Of a stretch of 7,494 bases of DNA, positions 1-6,000 are shown one piece after another; position 1 is the first letter of the stretch, and each line of letters begins with the position of its first letter. Position numbers and translations under genes: made by a program. This DNA is from an uncultured Steroidobacteraceae bacterium (GTDB taxonomy: Bacteria > Pseudomonadota > Gammaproteobacteria > Steroidobacterales > Steroidobacteraceae). The notes beneath the pieces are model-generated. The model searched no databases. It was not told the DNA's origin and saw nothing but the letters and a program-made list of their open reading frames with translations. The DNA lies in NCBI GenBank assembly GCA_955652795.1, contig CATPBQ010000004.1:1-7494 (forward strand). The letters are read 5' to 3'.

Positions 1-1
1 C

Positions 2-739
2 CTGCAGGTACAGGTGATCCGCGACGAGACCGAGCTCGAGGCGGTTCGCCGGGCACGCGACTCGGTGCTCGCCAACATCTCGCACGAGTTCCGCACGCCG
101 CTCGCCGCACAGCTGGCGTCGATCGAGCTGCTGCTCGCGGGTCTGGAGCACATGCCTGCGTCGCAGCAGCAGGAGCTCGTGACTTCACTGGAGCGTGGCA
201 CGCTGCGCCTGACACAGCTCATCGACAACCTGCTGGAAAGCGTACGCATCGAGTCGGGACAGCTCGGTATCCGCCACCAGAGCGTGGCGCTCGCGGAGGT
301 GGTGGAAGACGCGCACGCCCTGGTGCGCTCGCTGCTGGCGCAGCGGCGCCAGACCCTCACGATTACCCTGCCCGAGGATCTGCCGCTGGTGGCGGGCGAC
401 AAGCCGCGTCTCACCCAGGTGTTTGTCAACCTGCTTGCCAACGCCAACAAGTTCGCGCCCGAAGGCAGCACCGTGCGCATCGGCGCCGAGGCGCGCCCCG
501 GACAGGTGCTCGCGTGGGTGGAGGATGAAGGCCCGGGACCCGCGGCGAGCGACGGTGAGGCGCTGTTCGCACGGTTCCAGCGCGGTGGCGGCGCGGAACC
601 TGAGGCGGCGGGGCTCGGACTGGGTCTGTGGCTCGTGAAGTCGATCATCGACCGGCATTCGGGCGGCGTCGCCTTCGAACGCACCGCCGCCGACCGTACG
701 CGCTTCACCCTGACCCTGCCGGCGGAGGACGGCGCATGA
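2..739 (+). CDS. Sensor histidine kinase, C-terminal part (cut by left edge)
   Basis: This is the catalytic half of a two-component sensor kinase. It would autophosphorylate on a histidine and pass the phosphate to the response regulator encoded next. The reading frame is open to the left edge, so the sensor domain lies outside the window; the GTG at 14 is not a credible start. A HisKA dimerisation domain carries the H-box SHEFRTPL, with phospho-acceptor His at 83-85. An HATPase_c domain follows: N-box NLLANANKFAP from 428, G1 motif DEGPG from 524, an F-box-like ALFARF, and G2 motif GLGLGL from 611. All key motifs look intact, so the kinase should be active. No membrane segment is visible in this part. 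Its stop overlaps the regulator's ATG, indicating translational coupling. The stimulus cannot be inferred from what is present. Confidence 0.93.
   Translation: MQVQVIRDETELEAVRRARDSVLANISHEFRTPLAAQLASIELLLAGLEHMPASQQQELVTSLERGTLRLTQLIDNLLESVRIESGQLGIRHQSVALAEVVEDAHALVRSLLAQRRQTLTITLPEDLPLVAGDKPRLTQVFVNLLANANKFAPEGSTVRIGAEARPGQVLAWVEDEGPGPAASDGEALFARFQRGGGAEPEAAGLGLGLWLVKSIIDRHSGGVAFERTAADRTRFTLTLPAEDGA
724..729 (+). promoter_or_regulatory. Shine-Dalgarno site of the response regulator gene
   Basis: GGAGGA lies within the last codons of the kinase gene, 6 bases before the ATG at 736. It supports the ATG at 736 as the true start rather than in-frame starts further upstream (for example at 628). 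It is the clearest ribosome-binding site in the window; the other overlapping genes here lack an obvious one. Confidence 0.7.
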
Positions 740-1407
740 AAGTGCTGGTGGCGGACGATGACGCGGATTTGCGCGAGCTCATTGCCTTCACGCTGACGCA
801 ATCGGGTTATCTCGTGGTCAAGGCGGGCGACGGACCCTCCGCCGTGCGTCGCTTCGAGGAGGAATCCCCGGACCTCGTGGTGCTCGACATCAACATGCCG
901 GGCTTGAGCGGTTTCCAGGTCTGCGAGGCGATCCGCAAGCGCTCGCGGATCCCGGTGATGATGCTGACCGTGCGCGGCGAGGAGGAGGATCTGGTGCGCG
1001 CGCTCGGGCTCGGCGCTGATGACTATCTCACCAAGCCGTTCAGTCCGCGCACGCTGCTGGCGCGGATCAAGGCGCTGCTGCGCCGGGCGGGCATGGAAAA
1101 CACCACACCGCTGGCTGCCGGGCGCGTGGCCCTCGATCTGCAGGAGCACACCGTGAGAATCGGCCGGGGCGAGCCGGTGCGGCTGACGAAGCTCGAGCTG
1201 CGGCTGCTGCAGATGCTGCTGGCGAATGCCGGCCACACGGTGAGCTCTGATCGGCTGCTCGTGCAGGTGTGGGGACATCGCAGCGGCGGTGACCGGCAGC
1301 TCCTGAAGCAACTGGTGCACCGGCTGCGGCACAAGATCGAAGTGGATCCGGCGGCGCCTGCGCTGCTGCGCACCGCCGCGGCGGGCTACAAGCTGCTGGT
1401 CGAGTGA
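736..1407 (+). CDS. OmpR/PhoB-family response regulator
   Basis: This is a 223-residue DNA-binding response regulator, partner of the preceding kinase. The N-terminal receiver domain (residues 1-118) has the acidic pocket VADDDAD (Asp8/Asp9), phospho-acceptor Asp51 in VVLDINMPG, switch Thr78 in MMLTVR, and Lys100 in YLTKPF. The C-terminal winged-helix domain (about 127-223) has the usual LTKLELRLLQ start, the recognition region around LLKQLVHRLRHKIE, and ends in GYKLLVE. Length is normal for the family. The ATG at 736 overlaps the kinase stop (ATGA) and has a good Shine-Dalgarno site. The gene converges on the sulfate-binding protein gene 17 bases downstream. The family is certain; the specific regulon is not, since PhoB, KdpE, OmpR and many orphan regulators share this architecture. 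Confidence 0.95.
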   Translation: MKVLVADDDADLRELIAFTLTQSGYLVVKAGDGPSAVRRFEEESPDLVVLDINMPGLSGFQVCEAIRKRSRIPVMMLTVRGEEEDLVRALGLGADDYLTKPFSPRTLLARIKALLRRAGMENTTPLAAGRVALDLQEHTVRIGRGEPVRLTKLELRLLQMLLANAGHTVSSDRLLVQVWGHRSGGDRQLLKQLVHRLRHKIEVDPAAPALLRTAAAGYKLLVE

Positions 1408-1408
1408 C

Positions 1409-1426
1409 GGAGGGGCGCCGCCCTCT
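1409..1426. terminator. Possible bidirectional hairpin between converging genes
   Basis: GAGGG at 1410-1414 can pair with CCCTC at 1421-1425 around a six-base loop, with one further G-T wobble pair outside. It fills the 17-base gap between the response regulator stop and the sbp stop and overlaps the sbp stop codon. There is no T-run on either side, so it is not a classic intrinsic terminator. A weak hairpin of this size can arise by chance in GC-rich DNA. Confidence 0.25.
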
Positions 1427-2465
1427 AGCGCGCGGAGATCTGATCGAACACGCCGCCATCGCTGAAGTGCGTGCGCTGCACCTGCGCCCAGCCGCCAAAG
1501 TCGGCAATCGTGGCGAGCTTGAGCTGCGGGAAGCGCGCCGCATAGCGCCCCCCCACCTCGGGATCGCGTGGCCGGTAGTCATGCCGCGCGATGATCTCCT
1601 GCCCTTCCTTGCTGTACAGATACCCGAGGTACGCCATCGCCACCTCGCGCGTGCCGCGCCGCAAGGCCACCCCGTCGACCACCGCCACCGCCGGCTCGGC
1701 GAGAATGCTCACCGACGGCACCACGATCTGGAGCTTGTCCGCGCCGAGCTCGCGCACCGCGAGCAGCGCCTCGTTCTCCCAGGCCAGCAGCACATCCCCG
1801 AGTCCGCGCTGCGCGAACGTGGTCGTCGCGCCGCGAGCGCCGGTGTCGAGCACCGGCACGTTCTGGTAGAGCCGGCGCACGAACTCCCGCGCGCTCGCCT
1901 CGTCGCCCCGCGGCTGCGCGCGGGCCCAGGCCCAGGCGGCCAGATAGTTCCAGCGTGCGCCGCCTGAGGTCTTGGGATTGGGCGTGATCACCGCCACGCC
2001 GGGCCGCACCAGATCGCCCCAGTCCTGAATCGCTTTCGGGTTGCCCTTGCGGACCAGGAAGACGATGGTGGAGGTATAGGGCGAGCTGTCGTCCGGCAGC
2101 AGGGTCTGCCAGTTCAGCGGCAGCAGCTTCGCGGCAGTGGCGATCGCGTCGATGTCGGCTGCCAGCGCCAGGGTCACCACATCCGCGGCAAGTCCGTCGA
2201 TCACCGAGCGCGCCTGCTTGCCCGAGCCGCCGTGTGACTGATCAACACGCACGTCCTGGCCGGTCTTCGCCTTCCAGTACCTGGCAAATGCCGCGTTGAA
2301 ATCCACGTACAGCTCGCGCGTGGGGTCGTAGGAGACATTCAGCAGCGTCACGCGAGTCGCATTCGCCGACTCGGACCGACCCTGGCAGGAGGCGAGCAGG
2401 ACAGCGAGAGCGCCGAGCGCGAGAGCCGCCGCCGCGCTTCGCAGACAGTAGGCTGATGCCATCAC
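1425..2465 (-). CDS. sbp: Sulfate/thiosulfate ABC transporter substrate-binding protein, probable lipoprotein
   Basis: This 346-residue protein (from GTG 2465; ATG 2462 gives 345) matches the Sbp/CysP family end to end. It would bind sulfate in the periplasm and hand it to a CysTWA-type importer. Recognisable family blocks are LLNVSYDPTREL (41-52), SHGGSGKQA (77-85), YTSTIVFLVRKGNPK (130-144), TPNPKTSGGARWNYLAAW (161-178), DTGARGATTTF (207-217), YRPRD, and a C-terminal end FDQISAR very like enteric Sbp. The N-terminus has a hydrophobic signal (about 10-26) ending in the lipobox LASC, Cys27. The family is usually soluble in Gram-negative bacteria, so lipidation would be unusual. An in-frame TAG at 2472-2474 restricts the start to these two codons; neither has a clear Shine-Dalgarno site. 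It follows lipB by 43 bases on the same strand. No permease or ATPase gene is in the window. Confidence 0.95.
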   Translation of the reverse strand: MMASAYCLRSAAAALALGALAVLLASCQGRSESANATRVTLLNVSYDPTRELYVDFNAAFARYWKAKTGQDVRVDQSHGGSGKQARSVIDGLAADVVTLALAADIDAIATAAKLLPLNWQTLLPDDSSPYTSTIVFLVRKGNPKAIQDWGDLVRPGVAVITPNPKTSGGARWNYLAAWAWARAQPRGDEASAREFVRRLYQNVPVLDTGARGATTTFAQRGLGDVLLAWENEALLAVRELGADKLQIVVPSVSILAEPAVAVVDGVALRRGTREVAMAYLGYLYSKEGQEIIARHDYRPRDPEVGGRYAARFPQLKLATIADFGGWAQVQRTHFSDGGVFDQISAR

Positions 2466-2508
2466 CGCATGCTAGCCGCGCTCAGACGCGATGTCAGTCG
2501 CAAGGCGG

Positions 2509-3195
2509 TTACGGTGGGGTGACGCGGTAGCCCAGCGCACGCAGCAGGTACGGCTCGAGCGCACGCGCGCAGGCGCTGACCGTGCGAGGTCCGCCGAGCT
2601 CCGCCAGCTGCGTCATCTGCAGGCCCTGGTAGCCGCAGGGATTGATGCGGCGGAAGGGTTCCAGGTCAAGGGCCACGTTCACGGCGAGGCCGTGATAGCT
2701 GCCCCCCCGGCGCACGCGCACCCCGACGCTCGCGAGCTTGCGGCCGTCGACGTACACACCGGGGGCGCTGCGCCGGCACTCGGCGCCGATGCCAAACTGC
2801 GCCGCCAGATCGATGACGCCGCGCTCCAGCGCCGTGACGAACTCACGGATCGCAACACCCGCGCGCCTGAGATCCACCAGCGGGTACACCACCAGCTGTC
2901 CCGGGCCGTGATAGGTCACCTGCCCGCCGCGATCGACGTGCACCACCGGAATATCACCGGGCGCCAACAGGTGCGCGCGGCTCGCGTTCACGCCTAAGGT
3001 GAACACCGGCGGGTGCTCGAGAAACCAGATCTCATCCGGGGTCGCCGCGGCGCGCTCTTCGGTGAAGCGCTGCATCGCGCGCCAGGTGGGCTCGTACTCG
3101 ACCAGTCCCAGGCGCCGGATCACGGGTGCGGGCACGGCAGCGCCCGCCGCAGCCGCGCGCGGCGTGCACGCAGCAGCCGTGCCGCCCAGGCTCAT
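2509..3195 (-). CDS. lipB: Octanoyl-[acyl-carrier-protein]:protein N-octanoyltransferase
   Basis: LipB moves octanoate from octanoyl-ACP to a lysine on lipoyl domains of 2-oxoacid dehydrogenases and the glycine cleavage H protein, the first step of lipoate synthesis in the cytoplasm. The 228-residue protein shows the family signature RGGQVTYHGPGQ (89-100), the catalytic lysine in RKLASVG (Lys153), the SYHGLAVNV block (166-174), and the catalytic cysteine in INPCGYQG (Cys187). The ATG at 3195 overlaps the lipA stop as ATGA, which supports it. This start leaves an alanine-rich extension of about 22 residues before the usual beginning at VIRRLGLVEYEPTW; GTG codons at 3135 and 3123 would remove it but lack a ribosome-binding site. 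The order is lipA then lipB, the reverse of the lipB-lipA order seen in enterics. Confidence 0.95.
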   Translation of the reverse strand: MSLGGTAAACTPRAAAAGAAVPAPVIRRLGLVEYEPTWRAMQRFTEERAAATPDEIWFLEHPPVFTLGVNASRAHLLAPGDIPVVHVDRGGQVTYHGPGQLVVYPLVDLRRAGVAIREFVTALERGVIDLAAQFGIGAECRRSAPGVYVDGRKLASVGVRVRRGGSYHGLAVNVALDLEPFRRINPCGYQGLQMTQLAELGGPRTVSACARALEPYLLRALGYRVTPP

Positions 3196-4214
3196 GTCGC
3201 CAGGCGCCGGTTGTCGAGGCCGGCGTTGTTGCGGTTCAGGGCCTGCTCCGCCCGAAAGCTCGAGCCCACCAGAGGCCCCGACACGCATTCGAGGAAACCG
3301 CGCGCCAGCGCCAGCTCGCGATAGCGATCGAACTCCTCCGGTCTCACGAAGCGCTGCACCGGAAGGTGATTCACGGTCGGGCGCAGGTACTGCCCGAGGG
3401 TCACGATGTCGACGCCGGCAGTGCGCAGATCCGCAAGCGTCGCGTCGATCTCCTCGTCACTCTCCCCCAGCCCCAGCATGAGACTGCTCTTGGTCAGCAC
3501 CGAAGGCCGGCGACGCTTGGCAGCCTCCAGGACCTGCAGGGTCTGTTGGTAGCCGGCGCGCGGATCGCGCACCGGATGCGTCAGGCGCCGCACGGTCTCG
3601 ATGTTCTGCGCAAACACCTCGATTCCGGAGTCGACCACCGTCTCGACATCCGCCCGCACTCCCTGGAAGTCCGGCGTCAGTGCCTCCACCGCCGTGCGGG
3701 GGTTGCGCCGCTTGATGGCGCGTACGCACGCGGCATAGTGCGCCGCGCCACCGTCGGTGAGGTCGTCGCGATCGACCGAGGTGAGCACCACGTAGCTGAG
3801 CCTCATCAGCTCGACCGTGCGCGCGGCGTTCTCGGGCTCGTCCGCGTCGAGCCAGCCGTGCGGGTTTCCCGTGTCCACGGAACAGAACCGGCAGGCGCGC
3901 GTGCACACCGCGCCCATCAGCATGATGGTCGCGGTGCCCGCGTTCCAGCACTCACCGATGTTGGGACACCTGGCTTCCTCACAGACCGTGGCGAGGCGGT
4001 GCTCCCGCACGAGGGTGCGGACGCTCTGGAAGCCGGCTCCCGTGGGCGCCTTCCCCTTGAGCCACGGCGGCTTGGGGCTGGTGGCGCGCCCGCTGCCGGC
4101 GCCGCGCTTGATGCCGTCACGGATGGCGGTAAATCCTTGAGTCGTCAGGTATTTATCACCGCTTCGGGCGTGCGCGAGCTCCGCCACCACCGGGATGCCC
4201 TTCAGATCCGACAT
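3192..4214 (-). CDS. lipA: Lipoyl synthase (radical SAM)
   Basis: LipA inserts two sulfur atoms into protein-bound octanoate, using S-adenosylmethionine and sacrificing an auxiliary iron-sulfur cluster. The 340-residue protein has the auxiliary cluster motif CEEARCPNIGEC (Cys78, 83, 89) and the radical SAM motif CTRACRFC (Cys104, 108, 111). The expected blocks VVLTSVDRDDLTDGGA, ALTPDFQG, VFAQNIETV, TKSSLMLGLGE and LGQYLRPT are all present. The C-terminal motif, usually RSSYxA and supplying a serine ligand to the auxiliary cluster, reads GSSFRA here (317-322): the serines are kept, the arginine and tyrosine are not. The ATG at 4214 lies 4 bases after the murU stop; longer in-frame starts would run into murU. 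Downstream it overlaps lipB, its pathway partner. Confidence 0.97.
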   Translation of the reverse strand: MSDLKGIPVVAELAHARSGDKYLTTQGFTAIRDGIKRGAGSGRATSPKPPWLKGKAPTGAGFQSVRTLVREHRLATVCEEARCPNIGECWNAGTATIMLMGAVCTRACRFCSVDTGNPHGWLDADEPENAARTVELMRLSYVVLTSVDRDDLTDGGAAHYAACVRAIKRRNPRTAVEALTPDFQGVRADVETVVDSGIEVFAQNIETVRRLTHPVRDPRAGYQQTLQVLEAAKRRRPSVLTKSSLMLGLGESDEEIDATLADLRTAGVDIVTLGQYLRPTVNHLPVQRFVRPEEFDRYRELALARGFLECVSGPLVGSSFRAEQALNRNNAGLDNRRLAT

Positions 4215-4218
4215 GGGG

Positions 4219-4887
4219 TCATTGTAGCGCACGCACGCGCGCATCCAGGCTCGCCAGACGCTCCACCGTGCCCACATCGCACCACTCCCCGCGATGCACC
4301 TGGCCGCGCACCCGGGCTGCGGCGATGGCGCGATTCAATAGCGGCAGGAGCGGAAACCTCCCGGGGGCGCAGCCGCCGAAGAACTCCGGCCGGTACACGC
4401 CGACCCCGGAGTAGGTGTAACGATCGGTGTCGCGAGTGACCACCAGATCACCCTCGAGCCCGAAGTCGCCACGCGGGTGGTGTGGCGGGTTGGGGATCAG
4501 CAGCAGGCGGGCGTGCGCACCCTCCTCGAGTGCCAGGGCTGCAAAGTCAATGTCGGTCCAGATATCGGCGTTGACGACCAGGAACGGCCCGGGTCCGAGC
4601 AGCGGCACGGCCCTGAAGATACCGCCGCCGGTTTCCAGCGGCACCGGCCCTTCATCGCTGTAGGTAATCAACACACCGTAGTCGCGACCGTCGCCGAGCG
4701 TCGCGCGCACCTGAGCGCCGAGCCACGAGAGATTGATGACCACCTCGCGGATGCCGGCGCGCGCCAGTGCCGCGAGGTGCCAGGCAATGAGCGGCCTGCC
4801 GCCCACCTGCACCAGGGGCTTGGCGAGGGAGTCGGTGATCGGTCGCATGCGCTCGCCGCGGCCGGCCGCCAGCAGCATCGCCCTCAT
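4219..4887 (-). CDS. murU: N-acetylmuramate-1-phosphate uridylyltransferase
   Basis: The 222-residue protein is a nucleotidyltransferase of the sugar-1-phosphate type. In the Pseudomonas peptidoglycan recycling route MurU joins MurNAc-1-phosphate with UTP to give UDP-MurNAc, bypassing fosfomycin-sensitive de novo synthesis. It shows the nucleotide-binding motif LAAGRGERMRP (6-16), Lys23 in AKPL, ETGGGI (85-90), metal-binding NAD (106-108), and a C-terminal GEWCDVGT (200-207) with a second acidic residue. Length agrees with P. putida MurU, and there is no acetyltransferase domain as in GlmU. The ATG at 4887 overlaps the amgK stop as ATGA, fixing the start and indicating coupling with the kinase that makes its substrate. 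Without that neighbour it could be called only a mannose-1-phosphate guanylyltransferase-like protein; the pairing makes MurU much more likely. Confidence 0.92.
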   Translation of the reverse strand: MRAMLLAAGRGERMRPITDSLAKPLVQVGGRPLIAWHLAALARAGIREVVINLSWLGAQVRATLGDGRDYGVLITYSDEGPVPLETGGGIFRAVPLLGPGPFLVVNADIWTDIDFAALALEEGAHARLLLIPNPPHHPRGDFGLEGDLVVTRDTDRYTYSGVGVYRPEFFGGCAPGRFPLLPLLNRAIAAARVRGQVHRGEWCDVGTVERLASLDARVRALQ

Positions 4888-5939
4888 GCGTGCCCGTCCG
4901 CGGCGCGCCTGATGTGGGCTGCGACCTGCGCGTTGGCGCGCGACAGCTGCGCCACGACGCGCTGCTCGAGGAAAGAGCCAAGCGCGGTGAGCTCGGGGTA
5001 GCGCGCACAGGTGTCGCGCACATAGTCGAGCGTGCGCGGCAGGTCGGGCAGATAGCCGGGCTTGCCGTCGCGGTACCACAGCCGACAGAAGATCCCGAGC
5101 ACCTTGATGTGCCGCTGTACGCCGATGAGATCGAACCAGCGCAGGAACTGCGCCTCGCTTTCCCCGCCATCGCCGCCCTGGGCGCGCAGGCGCGCGCGAT
5201 GGCCGCTCACCCAGTTCACCACGCGCTCGCGCGGCCAGGCGATGTAACAGTCCTTCAGCAGCGACACCAGATCGTAAGCCACCGGCCCGCGCAGCGCGTC
5301 CTGGAAATCGAGAATCCCCGGATTGCGGTGCCTGAGCACCATGAGATTGCGCGCGTGATAGTCACGGTGAACGAACACCACCGGCTGCGCGAGCGCTTCC
5401 TGGATCAGGAACTCGAACGCGGCGCCGAGCAGCTGCGCCTCATCGGGTGAGGGCGTCAGCGACAGGTGCCGGGCAACAAACCACTCGGGCATGAGCGCCA
5501 TCTCGCGCGCCAGCTCGGCGCGGCCGTACGGGGCGAGCTGTGCGCACGCCTCCCGGCCGCGCACCTGGATGGCCGCGAGCACGCCCAGTGCATCTGCGTA
5601 CAGCGGCTCGGGATCGTCACCGGCGTCGAGCCGCTCGAGATACAGCGTCGCGCCCAGATCCTCCAGCAACAGCAAGCCGCGCTGCACGTCGCTCTCATGC
5701 ACGTGAGGAACATGCGCCCCGAGGGACTCGAGCAGGCGCGACACCTTCAGATACGGACGCACGTCCTCCTTGCCCGGAGGAGCATCCATCACGACATACG
5801 TGCCGGCAGCGCAGAAGACGCGGAAGTAGCGTCGGAAGCTCGCGTCACTGGATGCGGGCTCGATGCGCAGCACCGGCAGGCGAAGATCGCGCGCCAGCCA
5901 ATCCCTAATCAGCGCGACTCGCGCGTCGGTCTCAAGCAT
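4884..5939 (-). CDS. amgK: Anomeric N-acetylmuramate/N-acetylglucosamine kinase
   Basis: AmgK phosphorylates the anomeric hydroxyl of MurNAc (and GlcNAc) released from cell-wall turnover, making the substrate of MurU. The 351-residue protein is of the aminoglycoside phosphotransferase fold. A small N-lobe (about 1-100) contains SSDASFRRYFR (30-40), YVVMDAPPGKED (48-59) and LLLEDLG. The catalytic loop is HRDYHARNLM, with His191, Asp193 and Asn198, and the metal-binding segment is ILDFQDA with Asp211. The ATG at 5939 matches the family start (MLETDARVALIRDWL). An in-frame ATG at 5984 would add 15 residues but sits inside the promoter palindrome. No clear Shine-Dalgarno site precedes it. It heads the run amgK-murU-lipA-lipB-sbp and is divergent from lptD, the same neighbour as in Pseudomonas. 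Confidence 0.93.
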   Translation of the reverse strand: MLETDARVALIRDWLARDLRLPVLRIEPASSDASFRRYFRVFCAAGTYVVMDAPPGKEDVRPYLKVSRLLESLGAHVPHVHESDVQRGLLLLEDLGATLYLERLDAGDDPEPLYADALGVLAAIQVRGREACAQLAPYGRAELAREMALMPEWFVARHLSLTPSPDEAQLLGAAFEFLIQEALAQPVVFVHRDYHARNLMVLRHRNPGILDFQDALRGPVAYDLVSLLKDCYIAWPRERVVNWVSGHRARLRAQGGDGGESEAQFLRWFDLIGVQRHIKVLGIFCRLWYRDGKPGYLPDLPRTLDYVRDTCARYPELTALGSFLEQRVVAQLSRANAQVAAHIRRAADGHA

Positions 5940-5947
5940 GTGAAGCG

Positions 5948-5972
5948 TCGGGGTTTTTCGGGGCGCTCGGGC
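5948..5972. repeat. Three TCGGG direct repeats at near-helical spacing
   Basis: TCGGGG at 5948, TCGGGG at 5958 and TCGGGC at 5967 start 10 and 9 bases apart, about one DNA turn. They lie between the symmetric -10 element and the amgK start, upstream of the predicted lptD promoter core. They might be a binding site for a regulator of one or both genes, or lie in the amgK leader RNA. A short G-rich repeat in GC-rich DNA may also be chance. Confidence 0.3.
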
Positions 5973-5982
5973 GTGGCGCGCC

Positions 5983-5990
5983 ATTATAAT
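5983..5990. promoter_or_regulatory. Palindromic ATTATAAT: shared -10 element of amgK and lptD
   Basis: ATTATAAT equals its own reverse complement, so a perfect TATAAT is read rightwards (5985-5990) and leftwards (5988-5983). It is the most AT-rich spot in a GC-rich 61-base divergent gap. Rightward transcription would begin near 5997, leaving only a few bases before the lptD ATG at 6001. Leftward transcription would begin near 5976, giving amgK a leader of about 37 bases. No good TTGACA-like -35 is found at 16-18 bases on either side, so an activator or an extended contact may be needed. It is directly preceded by TGGCGCGCCA (5974-5983), another perfect palindrome. The sequence is seen directly; promoter activity is inferred. 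Confidence 0.6.
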
Positions 5991-6000
5991 GCCGCTCTTC

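Noticed and set aside
1404..1967. 187-codon plus-strand frame starting at the response-regulator stop
   Set aside because: An apparent ATGA-like overlap made it tempting, but it is antisense to the well-supported sbp gene and resembles no known protein.
2466..2508. Own promoter for sbp in the lipB-sbp gap
   Set aside because: A TTGCGA and a TAGCAT can be found on the minus strand, but they are 23 bases apart, too far for a sigma-70 promoter.
3126..4439. 437-codon open frame on the plus strand opposite lipA
   Set aside because: It is antisense to lipA, lipB and murU, is rich in Arg/Ala/His/Gly, and crosses gene boundaries without any domain signature; a composition shadow.
4888..5079. Longer murU start reaching 5079
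   Set aside because: The added 64 residues are Arg/Ala-rich and lie inside amgK; the nucleotidyltransferase motif begins directly after the ATG at 4887.
5940..5984. Longer amgK start at ATG 5984
   Set aside because: It would place the start inside the ATTATAAT palindrome and add 15 Arg/Pro-rich residues not expected in the family; the ATG at 5939 begins at the usual family position.
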